Assembly (NCBI GenBank): GCA_030043215.1 | Contig: JASHYG010000358.1 | Coordinates: forward strand, 1 to 6,685 | Reading direction: 5' to 3' | Source of the DNA: Gammaproteobacteria bacterium | GTDB lineage: Bacteria > Pseudomonadota > Gammaproteobacteria > Steroidobacterales > Steroidobacteraceae | DNA length: 6,685 bases | Shown: positions 1-5,300 of the stretch, piece after piece | How the letters are laid out: each line of letters starts with the position of its first letter | Numbering within the stretch: position 1 is the stretch's first letter | The notes under the pieces: model-generated | What the model saw: the letters and a program-made list of their open reading frames with translations, nothing else | Told to the model about the DNA's origin: nothing | Database searches by the model: none | Made by a program: the position numbers and the translations under genes

Positions 1-2
1 AA

Positions 3-305
3 GCCAGCCGGCAGCAGCAAGTCAACGAAGCCGAGGGTCAGGCCGCGGCGATCCTCGCCGTGGCCACTGCTACTGCGGAGGGCTTACGCCAGGTCGGCGG
101 GGCTCTGAGCGACCGCGGCGGCATCGAGGCGATGCAGCTGCGTATCGGAGAGGAGTACGTGCGCCAGTTCGGCAAGCTCGCGAAGGAGAGCACGACGTTG
201 GTGGTTCCCGGGGACTTGAGTGATCTCGCGTCCGTCGTGACCATGGCGACGAGCATCATCCGCCGGGCCCAACCCGCTCCCCCTGCGCCGCCCGCTCAGC
301 CGTAG
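3..305 (+). CDS. SPFH/Band 7 (stomatin/paraslipin-like) protein, C-terminal end only
   Basis: The reading frame is open from the left edge to a TAG at 303-305 and gives the last 100 residues of a larger protein. What is visible matches the C-terminal part of stomatin-like SPFH proteins (SLP-2/paraslipin, QmcA-like): an Ala/Glu/Gln-rich helix with the NEAEGQAAAILAVATATAEG pattern, then the block IGEEYVRQFGKLAKESTTLV and a VPGDLSDLASVV stretch. A short Pro/Ala-rich tail (PAPPAPPAQP) ends the protein. Members of this family form large membrane-anchored oligomeric cages or microdomains and often scaffold proteases or other membrane proteins; that is family knowledge, not seen here. The N-terminal membrane anchor and the SPFH domain lie outside the window, and so does any NfeD-type partner. 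A GTG at 60-62 is an internal codon, not the start, because homology continues upstream of it. Confidence 0.85.
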   Translation, partial: ASRQQQVNEAEGQAAAILAVATATAEGLRQVGGALSDRGGIEAMQLRIGEEYVRQFGKLAKESTTLVVPGDLSDLASVVTMATSIIRRAQPAPPAPPAQP

Positions 306-328
306 CCGAGATCGCCCGAGCTTCCCCG

Positions 329-370
329 CGCACCGGTAGAGACGCGGATCCGGTCGCACACGTCGGTGCG
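329..370. repeat. 7-base inverted repeat between the SPFH and SDR genes
   Basis: CGCACCG at 329-335 is matched by CGGTGCG at 364-370, 28 bases apart. It lies in the 113-base gap between the SPFH stop and the SDR start. It could fold as a hairpin or be a loose operator, but no U-run follows it, so I do not call it a terminator. It may be chance in GC-rich DNA. Confidence 0.2.
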
Positions 371-371
371 G

Positions 372-377
372 TATGCT
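372..377 (+). promoter_or_regulatory. possible -10 box for the SDR gene
   Basis: TATGCT lies 41 bases before the SDR start codon. No good -35 hexamer is visible at the expected distance (TCCGGT at 349-354 is the nearest). The similar element GGCATACT precedes the NTF2-like gene, which is mild support for a shared promoter type. This is a weak call. Confidence 0.2.
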
Positions 378-418
378 TCGCAGCGCAGCACCGGGATTGA
401 CGATGGAGACACATCGCA

Positions 419-1330
419 ATGACTGACTATACCGGCCAGGTCGCATTCATCACCGGCGGCGCATCGGGCGCGGGCTTCGGCCAGGCGACCGTGTTCGCGG
501 AAGTCGGCTGCAGGATCGTGATCGCCGACATCCGCCGCGCCGCGATCGACGAGGCCCTTGCAAGGCTCCGTGCCCTGGGTGCCGAGGCTCACGGGATCCA
601 GCTCGATGTGACCGATCGTGCCGCGTACGCCCGCGCTGCCGACGAGGTCGAGAAGGTGTTCGGCAAGCCGCCGGAGCTGCTCTTCAACACCGCCGGTGTC
701 AATACCTTCGGCCCGCTGGAGAATTCGACGTACGACGATTTCGATTGGCTCGTGGGGGTCAATTTCGGGGGCGTCGTGAACGGCATGATGACCTTCGTGC
801 CGCGCATGATCGCCGCCGGCCGGGGCGGATACATCGTGACCACCTCGTCGATCGGCGGCTTCGCCGGTAGCGCCGCGGCGTCGATCTATTCGGCCGCGAA
901 AGCCGCGGTCATCAATCTGATGGAGAGCTACCGGCTCGCTCTCGCCAAGTACCACATCGGCGTGTCGGTGCTGTGCCCGGCGAATATCCGCAGCAACATC
1001 GCCGAGGCGACCAAGGTCCGGCCCGCGCACCTCGGCAATACCGGATACGTCGTCAACGACGACGTGATCCGATCGCTGCACAGCATCCATGCGCACGGCC
1101 TCGATCCAGTAGTGCTGGCGCGGCGCACCAAGGAGGCCATGGAATTGAACCAGCTCTACATCATTCCCTATCCCGAGCAGAAAGAGCCGCTCGCCCAGCA
1201 TTTCAAGGAGATCGTCGACTCTGTGCTGCCGATGGAGGCCGACCCGGAAGGCGCGAGGAACCGCACCGAGGCGCTCCAGAACTGGATCAAGGACCGCCAG
1301 GCCCTCATGTCGCGGGGCAAGAGCGACTGA
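419..1330 (+). CDS. classical SDR-family NAD(P)-dependent oxidoreductase
   Basis: This 303-residue protein is a Rossmann-fold short-chain dehydrogenase/reductase, expected to interconvert an alcohol and a ketone in the cytoplasm. Visible landmarks are the dinucleotide-binding TGGASGAG at 12-19, the acidic residue ending beta-2 (D37 in IADIR, which favours NAD over NADP), LDVTD at 62-66, NTAG at 90-93 in place of the usual NNAG, active-site N115, S144 (TTSSIGG), Y157 and K161 (YSAAK). The PG motif after beta-6 reads CPANI, so its Gly is replaced. About 50 residues beyond the usual 250-residue core form a helical tail. The start ATG has GGAG 10 bases upstream (405-408). The stop is 124 bases before an exported NTF2-like gene on the same strand, followed by a PQQ enzyme, so a shared oxidation pathway is likely but unproven. 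The substrate is unknown. Confidence 0.93.
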   Translation: MTDYTGQVAFITGGASGAGFGQATVFAEVGCRIVIADIRRAAIDEALARLRALGAEAHGIQLDVTDRAAYARAADEVEKVFGKPPELLFNTAGVNTFGPLENSTYDDFDWLVGVNFGGVVNGMMTFVPRMIAAGRGGYIVTTSSIGGFAGSAAASIYSAAKAAVINLMESYRLALAKYHIGVSVLCPANIRSNIAEATKVRPAHLGNTGYVVNDDVIRSLHSIHAHGLDPVVLARRTKEAMELNQLYIIPYPEQKEPLAQHFKEIVDSVLPMEADPEGARNRTEALQNWIKDRQALMSRGKSD

Positions 1331-1375
1331 CGGCGCGGTGCGGCGGGCGCGATCGCTCGCTCTGGTCGGCGAGGA

Positions 1376-1402
1376 TTTCCGCGGTCCGTCTCGTGGCATA
1401 CT
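1376..1402 (+). promoter_or_regulatory. possible extended -10 promoter for the NTF2-like/PQQ genes
   Basis: TGGCATACT at 1394-1402 reads as a TGn extended -10 element with hexamer CATACT at 1397-1402. A poor -35 (TTTCCG, 1376-1381) sits 15 bases upstream. Transcription would start near 1409 and leave a leader of about 45 bases before the NTF2-like start. This is only a pattern-level prediction; read-through from the SDR gene is equally possible. Confidence 0.25.
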
Positions 1403-1411
1403 GAGATGGGG

Positions 1412-1427
1412 CCTCGCGCAGGCGAGG
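1412..1427 (+). repeat. small hairpin in the leader of the NTF2-like gene
   Basis: CCTCGC at 1412-1417 and GCGAGG at 1422-1427 form a perfect 6-base-pair GC-rich stem with loop GCAG. It falls between the predicted -10 element and the ribosome binding site, so it would sit at the very 5' end of a transcript starting near 1409. The following bases (GTTTGC) are not a U-run, so a terminator is unlikely; a 5' stabilising stem or chance are both possible. Confidence 0.3.
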
Positions 1428-1439
1428 GTTTGCACACAC

Positions 1440-1446
1440 AGGGGAG
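1440..1446 (+). promoter_or_regulatory. ribosome binding site fixing the NTF2-like start
   Basis: AGGGGAG lies 8 bases before ATG 1455. It selects this ATG over in-frame start codons as far upstream as 1338, and the choice also places a clean signal peptide at the N terminus. Confidence 0.7.
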
Positions 1447-1454
1447 ACCGCTCG

Positions 1455-2018
1455 ATGTCATTCCTGGGATTGACCGGATTCAAAGGGGCAGCGCTCGGGC
1501 GCGCCGTACTGGTATCGGCGGCGCTCGCGCTGGCGATAGCGGCCAGGCCGGCACTTGCGGAATACCCGGTGACGACGGTCGCAACGCTGCTCGACCGAGT
1601 GCAGATCGAGGATATGCTCGCCGACTACTACGAGAATTTCGGCGTGACCGACAGCAATTTCGGATCGTACTACCTTGCCGACGGCATTCTCGATGTGAAC
1701 GGCCTCATCGCCCGCGGCGAGCGGCAGATCGAGGACCTGTACAAGAGAACGGCGGAGGGGACTCCGCGGCGGCCGGGAAGGTTCCACATGCTCATCTCGA
1801 ACCCCCGCATCAGGGTCAACGGCGATAATGCCACCGCCGACATGGTGTGGACGGGCATCCTCTCGGACACTCCTCAGTCGACGCCGCATTTCATCGAGCA
1901 GGGCCGCGAGCACGATGAGCTCGTCAAGCGGAACGGCCGCTGGTACTTCAAGCATCGAGTCATCACGAGCGACGGTGGGCTGCCGCAGATGTTCGAGAAG
2001 TCGTACCAGAACAGGTGA
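1455..2018 (+). CDS. exported NTF2/SnoaL-like protein
   Basis: This 187-residue protein has a Sec-type signal peptide: a short N region with K10 and R16, a hydrophobic stretch at about 17-30, and a likely cleavage after ALA at 33-35. The mature part of about 150 residues looks like the NTF2/SnoaL_4 cone fold. It has an opening helix with DRVQIEDMLADYY (47-59), an F/Y-rich turn, the R87-G88 position of the RG-x-xxI motif, H111 in FHMLISNPRIRVNGD (110-124), and closing strands ending GRWYFKHRVI (161-170). Relatives include dehydratases, isomerases and non-catalytic binding proteins, so the reaction cannot be named. Conserved-looking H111, H167 and D173 could line the cavity. It lies 27 bases before the quinohemoprotein gene, suggesting one transcript and a periplasmic role alongside that enzyme. 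Most catabolic members of this fold are cytoplasmic, so the export signal is notable. Confidence 0.85.
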   Translation: MSFLGLTGFKGAALGRAVLVSAALALAIAARPALAEYPVTTVATLLDRVQIEDMLADYYENFGVTDSNFGSYYLADGILDVNGLIARGERQIEDLYKRTAEGTPRRPGRFHMLISNPRIRVNGDNATADMVWTGILSDTPQSTPHFIEQGREHDELVKRNGRWYFKHRVITSDGGLPQMFEKSYQNR

Positions 2019-2035
2019 GGCCGGCGGCGGCGCTT

Positions 2036-2040
2036 GGAGA
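2036..2040 (+). promoter_or_regulatory. ribosome binding site fixing the quinohemoprotein start
   Basis: GGAGA lies 5 bases before ATG 2046. An in-frame TTG at 2034 would overlap this site, so ATG 2046 is the better start. Confidence 0.6.
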
Positions 2041-2045
2041 GACCG

Positions 2046-3938
2046 ATGCGTGATCCGGCGGCACGTGCCTATCTCCGGGTGGCGACGTGCATCCTCGCGC
2101 TCGGCTGGGGGACGCACACGTTCGCTGCCGCAGGCGCGGGGGGGAATGCCCCGGCCGCGCCAGCCTCCTCGTCCGAGCGCAGCGGCACGGAGTTCGGCTT
2201 TGCCGTCTTCCAGCAGCACTGCACGGCCTGCCACGGCAATCGGGCGTACGCGCGCGCGCCCAGCCCTGAGGCTCTGCGCGCCATGACGCCGGAGCGCATC
2301 TACACGGCGCTCACGACCGGAATCATGAAGTCGGTCGGCGACACCTTGAGCGATCAGGATCGGCGCAGGGTCGCCGAGTCGCTCTCCGGCGAGCTGCTCG
2401 GGTCTTCCCAATCGGGGGATGCGAGCGAGATGCACGATCGCTGCGTCCGCAATCCACCTCTGCGCAGCCTTTCCGGGCCGGCGTGGAACGGCTGGGGCAA
2501 CGGGCTCGCCAACTGGCGCTTTCAGAGCGCCTCGAGCGCAGGGTTGACGGCGGCGTCGGTCGGGCGACTCGAGCTCAAGTGGGCTTTCGGCTATCCGGGC
2601 GGCACGTCGGCGTTCGGACAGCCGACGGTGGTTGCAGGTCGAGTGTTCGTCGGCACCGATACGGGCTACGTCTATTCGCTCGATGCGCGCTCCGGGTGTG
2701 TCTACTGGTCGTACCGGACGCTTGCCGGCGTGCGCAACGCGATGACCATCGGGCCGCTCCGAGCGCATGGACGGAAGTCCTATGCGGTTTTCTTCGGCGA
2801 CTTGAAGTCCAATGCGTACGCGATCGACGCACGGACCGGCCGGAGGATCTGGATCACGCACGTGGAGAAGAACTTCGCCACGCGGATCACCGCCGCCCCC
2901 GCGCTCTACCGCGGGCGCCTGTACGTGCCCATCTCGGGGTGGGAGGGCTTCTCCGCGCGGGTGCTGGACTATCCGTGCTGCACGGAGGTCGGCAGCGTGA
3001 GCGCCCTCGATGCGAACACCGGGAAATTGCTCTGGAAGCGCTACACCATCGCGGAGCGCCCCCATCCGACGCGCAAGAACTCCCGAGGAGTCCAGCAGTG
3101 GGCGCCCGCCGGGGTGCCCGTGTGGAATACACCGACGGTCGACCCACGGCGGCACGCTGTCTACGTCGGGACCGGCGACGCGTCGACGTATCCCGCGCCG
3201 CCCACGTCGGATTCGGTCCTCGCGCTGGACATGGATACGGGCCGGGTGCTGTGGTCGAGGCAGATCTATGCCAACGACTCCTTCATCGTCGGCTGCACGG
3301 GGAAGACCTTCACCGACAACTGTCCGAAGGTCGTCGGCCCGGACTGGGACGTTCCGATGTCGCCGATGCTCGCCCGTCTCCGGGCTGGACGTAGCGCCGT
3401 CATATTTGGCACCAAGCCCGGCGACATTCTGGCGCTCGATCCGGCCAAGCGGGGCGAGTTGCTGTGGCGGGTCAACGTCGCCCGCGACGTGATCCAGGAT
3501 CCATCGCTGGATGCTCGCGGGAATCTCGGCCCGCTGTGGGGCGGCGCTCTCGACGGACGGTACGTCTATTTTGGATTGAACGCCGGTGGCGTGGTGGCGC
3601 TCAGTATCTCGGACGGCAGTCGCGCGTGGTACACGCCGCTCAACTCGACGGCGGGAAAGAGGGTGACGTACTCCGCCGCGGCGACCGTCATCCCGGGCGT
3701 CGTCTTCGTCGGCGGCTCCGATGGCCGGCTGTGGGCGCTCTCCAGCTCGGACGGCCACCCACTGTGGTCATACGAGACCGCGCGGCCATTCAGCACGGTC
3801 AACGCCGTTCCCGCCCACGGCGGCTCGATCAGCGCGCCCGGGCCGACGGTGGCCGGCGGAATGCTCTTCGTCGGCTCCGGGTACGGGGTCGTCACGGGGA
3901 CGCCCGGAAACGTACTGCTGGCCTTCTCCGCACGGTGA
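2046..3938 (+). CDS. PQQ quinohemoprotein dehydrogenase, polyvinyl alcohol dehydrogenase-like
   Basis: This 630-residue exported protein joins a cytochrome c domain to a PQQ-type beta-propeller, the layout and length of polyvinyl alcohol dehydrogenases. A signal peptide covers about 1-29 (FAAA). The heme motif CTACH is at 59-63, and M94 (GIMKSVGD) is the probable axial ligand. The family-typical WNGWG is at 147-151. Eight propeller repeats end in Trp at 179, 221, 269, 330, 403, 474, 528 and 574, several in the form LDxxTGxxxW. A vicinal Cys pair (C311-C312, DYPCC) recalls the disulfide near PQQ in quinoprotein alcohol dehydrogenases, and C417/C426 could form another. GPDWD is at 431-435. The enzyme should oxidise an alcohol in the periplasm and pass electrons via PQQ to its own heme. 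The substrate need not be polyvinyl alcohol: no oxidised-PVA hydrolase is present here, and the adjacent SDR and NTF2-like genes suggest a smaller molecule. BamB, also a propeller, lacks the heme domain. Confidence 0.88.
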   Translation: MRDPAARAYLRVATCILALGWGTHTFAAAGAGGNAPAAPASSSERSGTEFGFAVFQQHCTACHGNRAYARAPSPEALRAMTPERIYTALTTGIMKSVGDTLSDQDRRRVAESLSGELLGSSQSGDASEMHDRCVRNPPLRSLSGPAWNGWGNGLANWRFQSASSAGLTAASVGRLELKWAFGYPGGTSAFGQPTVVAGRVFVGTDTGYVYSLDARSGCVYWSYRTLAGVRNAMTIGPLRAHGRKSYAVFFGDLKSNAYAIDARTGRRIWITHVEKNFATRITAAPALYRGRLYVPISGWEGFSARVLDYPCCTEVGSVSALDANTGKLLWKRYTIAERPHPTRKNSRGVQQWAPAGVPVWNTPTVDPRRHAVYVGTGDASTYPAPPTSDSVLALDMDTGRVLWSRQIYANDSFIVGCTGKTFTDNCPKVVGPDWDVPMSPMLARLRAGRSAVIFGTKPGDILALDPAKRGELLWRVNVARDVIQDPSLDARGNLGPLWGGALDGRYVYFGLNAGGVVALSISDGSRAWYTPLNSTAGKRVTYSAAATVIPGVVFVGGSDGRLWALSSSDGHPLWSYETARPFSTVNAVPAHGGSISAPGPTVAGGMLFVGSGYGVVTGTPGNVLLAFSAR

Positions 3939-3941
3939 GAC

Positions 3942-3969
3942 CCGGACGAGCGGCTCGCAGGCCGCCCGG
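3942..3969. terminator. possible hairpin between convergent genes
   Basis: The 45-base gap between the converging quinohemoprotein and anti-sigma stops holds GCGGC (3950-3954) and GCCGC (3961-3965) around a 6-base loop, with flanking CCGG blocks (3942-3945 and 3966-3969) that could extend the stem across a 4-base bulge. It is well placed to end both transcripts, but no U-run follows on either strand, so intrinsic termination is doubtful. Confidence 0.3.
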
Positions 3970-3983
3970 CGTGATCGACTCCG

Positions 3984-4370
3984 TCAGGCGCTCGCCACGG
4001 GTGCGTCGCCTCTCGTCATGCGTATCACCCAGACCATGACGATCACGAGCGTGATGCCATTGACAATGAGCTCCACGTCCCACGCGCTGCCGAGCTTCGG
4101 CAAGACTCGCGCCGCAACGAGGAGCGCCAGTGCGCCCGCCGCGCGGTATGGCGATACCTTGGGAGTCGCCGCGTTGCGGAGCCGGATGCGGGGCCGAAAC
4201 GAAGCCGAGCGCACGGCGGCGCGCCATTTCTTATCCGCTTCGAGCAGCGCGTCGAGCTCCGCTCGCAGAGCGGGTGAGTCTCTCATCGCAGCTTCGACCT
4301 CCCGAGCGCGGGCGGGACTCAATTCATCGTCGAGATAAGCCGAGAGCTCCGCCGGATCGATGGGATTCAC
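3984..4370 (-). CDS. small membrane anti-sigma factor without zinc ligands
   Basis: This 128-residue protein follows an ECF sigma gene and overlaps it by 4 bases (GTGA), so its GTG start is translationally coupled. AGGAGGT lies 5 bases upstream (4382-4376). The N-terminal 45 residues (LSAYLDDELSPARAREVEAA, then a helix to about 46) have the sequence pattern of the anti-sigma domain that clamps ECF sigma factors. The protein has no Cys and no His, so it cannot hold the zinc of the HxxxCxxC type. Two hydrophobic segments at about 77-93 and 99-116 form a tight hairpin with a loop of only a few residues, followed by a 12-residue tail. No periplasmic sensor domain is present. The likely role is to hold the sigma factor at the inner membrane until a signal arrives, perhaps through the membrane protein at the head of the operon. 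The function is inferred from the domain pattern and the gene order. Confidence 0.82.
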   Translation of the reverse strand: MNPIDPAELSAYLDDELSPARAREVEAAMRDSPALRAELDALLEADKKWRAAVRSASFRPRIRLRNAATPKVSPYRAAGALALLVAARVLPKLGSAWDVELIVNGITLVIVMVWVIRMTRGDAPVASA

Positions 4371-4852
4371 GTCTCACCTCCTATCATTTGCATCTGCAGG
4401 GCCTTTCGCGCCAGGTGCAGACGCGACATGACGGTGCCCTGTGGAATACTCAGGCTCTCGGCGAGCTCGCGATAGCTCAGGTCCGCAAAGTACCGCAGCT
4501 GCAGAATCTCCCGGTGATGCTCCGGCAGCCTGCCGATCGCCGTGCTCAGCTGCTCCCAGTCCGCGAAGTTGGGAGGAGCGTCCGCCGCTGCGTCGAAATC
4601 TTCCAGGCCCTCGGTGTGCATGGCTCTCGCACTGCGGATCATGTCGATACAGCAGTGCCGCAGAATTGCAAACCACCACCCCTTGAACGGGCGGCTCTCA
4701 TCGAAGGTGCGGATCCGCTCGAGACCTCGCAGCGCGGCCTGCTGCACGGCATCCGCCGCGTCGTCCCGGTTGCGCAGAATCGAGCGCGCGTAACCGGCCG
4801 CCTGCGAAAGCAGGGGCTCGAGCAGGAGCGCGTACTGCCGTTCCGGCGCCAC
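4367..4852 (-). CDS. ECF (RpoE-type, group IV sigma-70) sigma factor
   Basis: This 161-residue protein has the two-domain ECF layout. Region 2 spans about 8-76, with AADAVQQAALRGLERI (32-47, region 2.2, core RNA polymerase contact) and FKGWWFAILRHCCIDMIRS (56-74, region 2.3-2.4, -10 recognition). A linker at about 77-100 is rich in Asp and Ala. Region 4 spans about 103-153, with RLPEHHREILQLRYFADLSY and the helix-turn-helix IPQGTVMSRLHLARKAL (136-152) that reads the -35 element. There is no C-terminal SnoaL extension, so it is not an ECF41-type factor. The GTG start lies 3 bases after the stop of the upstream membrane protein gene and lacks a clear Shine-Dalgarno sequence, so translation probably depends on reinitiation from that gene. 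The downstream anti-sigma overlaps by 4 bases. It would redirect RNA polymerase to its own operon promoter and other unknown targets; the inducing signal is not evident. Confidence 0.93.
   Translation of the reverse strand: MAPERQYALLLEPLLSQAAGYARSILRNRDDAADAVQQAALRGLERIRTFDESRPFKGWWFAILRHCCIDMIRSARAMHTEGLEDFDAAADAPPNFADWEQLSTAIGRLPEHHREILQLRYFADLSYRELAESLSIPQGTVMSRLHLARKALQMQMIGGET
4376..4382 (-). promoter_or_regulatory. strong ribosome binding site for the anti-sigma gene
   Basis: AGGAGGT on the minus strand lies 5 bases before the GTG start, inside the end of the sigma gene. It supports the GTG start and suggests the inhibitor is made at least as abundantly as the sigma factor, whose own start has no comparable site. 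Confidence 0.7.
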
Positions 4853-4855
4853 ACG

Positions 4856-5167
4856 CTAGCCGAGTTTCTGCAGCAAGTGGATCAGTTGCAGCAGCTTGTC
4901 GTGGAACATGAGGAGCACGAAGCCGATCGTGAGGATGTGAATCACGGCGATTGCAAGGGCGCCTCGCCCCCGGCGGATGACACCGGCTGCAGGCGCCGCG
5001 CCCTTGAGCGCCAGCCACGCGAGCACGCAGGCGAGAGCGGATTTCTCCACTCCGAGCAGGTTGACGAACGCCACGACGCTCAGAGCCAGGGCTCCGGTTG
5101 CGAGCCCCATGCGGCGGCCTCGCTGGTACGCGACATAAGTGGGATCGGTTTGGGGTATGGCCGACAT
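4856..5167 (-). CDS. small three-helix membrane protein heading the ECF operon
   Basis: I do not recognise this 103-residue protein as a named family. After a polar N terminus with QRGRR at 15-19 it has hydrophobic segments at about 20-38, 43-63 and 70-88, and ends in a short amphipathic helix (DKLLQLIHLLQKLG). Positive residues (R16, R18, R19 and R65, R66, R68) flank the segments. The ATG has AAGGAGA centred about 8 bases upstream (5179-5173), the best-initiated start of the operon. It is the first gene, the sigma factor follows after 3 bases and the anti-sigma after that, so it is made in fixed proportion to both. Because the anti-sigma has no sensor domain, this protein may sense a membrane-related signal or help inactivate the anti-sigma; that is inference from position only. 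It has one Cys (C47), within the second hydrophobic segment. Confidence 0.75.
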   Translation of the reverse strand: MSAIPQTDPTYVAYQRGRRMGLATGALALSVVAFVNLLGVEKSALACVLAWLALKGAAPAAGVIRRGRGALAIAVIHILTIGFVLLMFHDKLLQLIHLLQKLG

Positions 5168-5202
5168 CGGGGTCTCCTTCCGTCATCAGTGCTGCATGCA
5201 AG

Positions 5203-5230
5203 ATACGGTTGGCGGGATCGATTTATTCAC
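5203..5230 (-). promoter_or_regulatory. candidate ECF-type promoter of the sigma operon
   Basis: On the minus strand GTGAATAA (5230-5223) is followed after 15 bases by CGTAT (5207-5203). A -35 with an AA-rich core and a -10 containing CGT at this spacing is the general shape of ECF promoters, which are usually autoregulated. Transcription would begin near 5196 and leave a leader of about 30 bases to the ATG at 5167. No housekeeping promoter of similar quality is seen in the 133-base gap. Confidence 0.45.
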
Positions 5231-5249
5231 CCCATTCGGGTTTCACCCC
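5226..5249 (-). repeat. tandem GGGGTGAA repeat at the ECF promoter
   Basis: Two perfect copies of GGGGTGAA occur on the minus strand at 5249-5242 and 5233-5226, 16 bases apart. The downstream copy overlaps the candidate -35 element. The upstream copy continues as ACCC and so contains a GGGT-GAA-ACCC inverted repeat. They may be a duplicated -35 or a regulator site. Confidence 0.5.
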
Positions 5250-5300
5250 TTGAGCGTGTGGCGAGTTCGAGCGAGTCGCGTACTGCTCGAGGTGTTCGGA

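Noticed and set aside
296..1483. Minus-strand open frame (395 codons) opposite the SDR gene
   Set aside because: It lies opposite a well-supported SDR with intact catalytic motifs; the product is His/Arg-rich without domains.
1458..3758. Long minus-strand open frame (766 codons) opposite the NTF2-like and quinohemoprotein genes
   Set aside because: It is antisense to two genes with clear domains and signal peptides. The product is Arg/Pro/Ala-rich with no recognisable domain, as expected from a complementary frame in GC-rich DNA.
2046..3938. BamB outer-membrane assembly factor
   Set aside because: BamB is a lipoprotein propeller of about 400 residues without heme; this protein has CTACH, WNGWG and vicinal cysteines.
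4367..4852. ECF41-type sigma factor linked to the SnoaL-like gene
   Set aside because: ECF41 factors carry a fused C-terminal SnoaL domain; this sigma ends right after region 4, and the SnoaL-like protein is exported and on the opposite strand.
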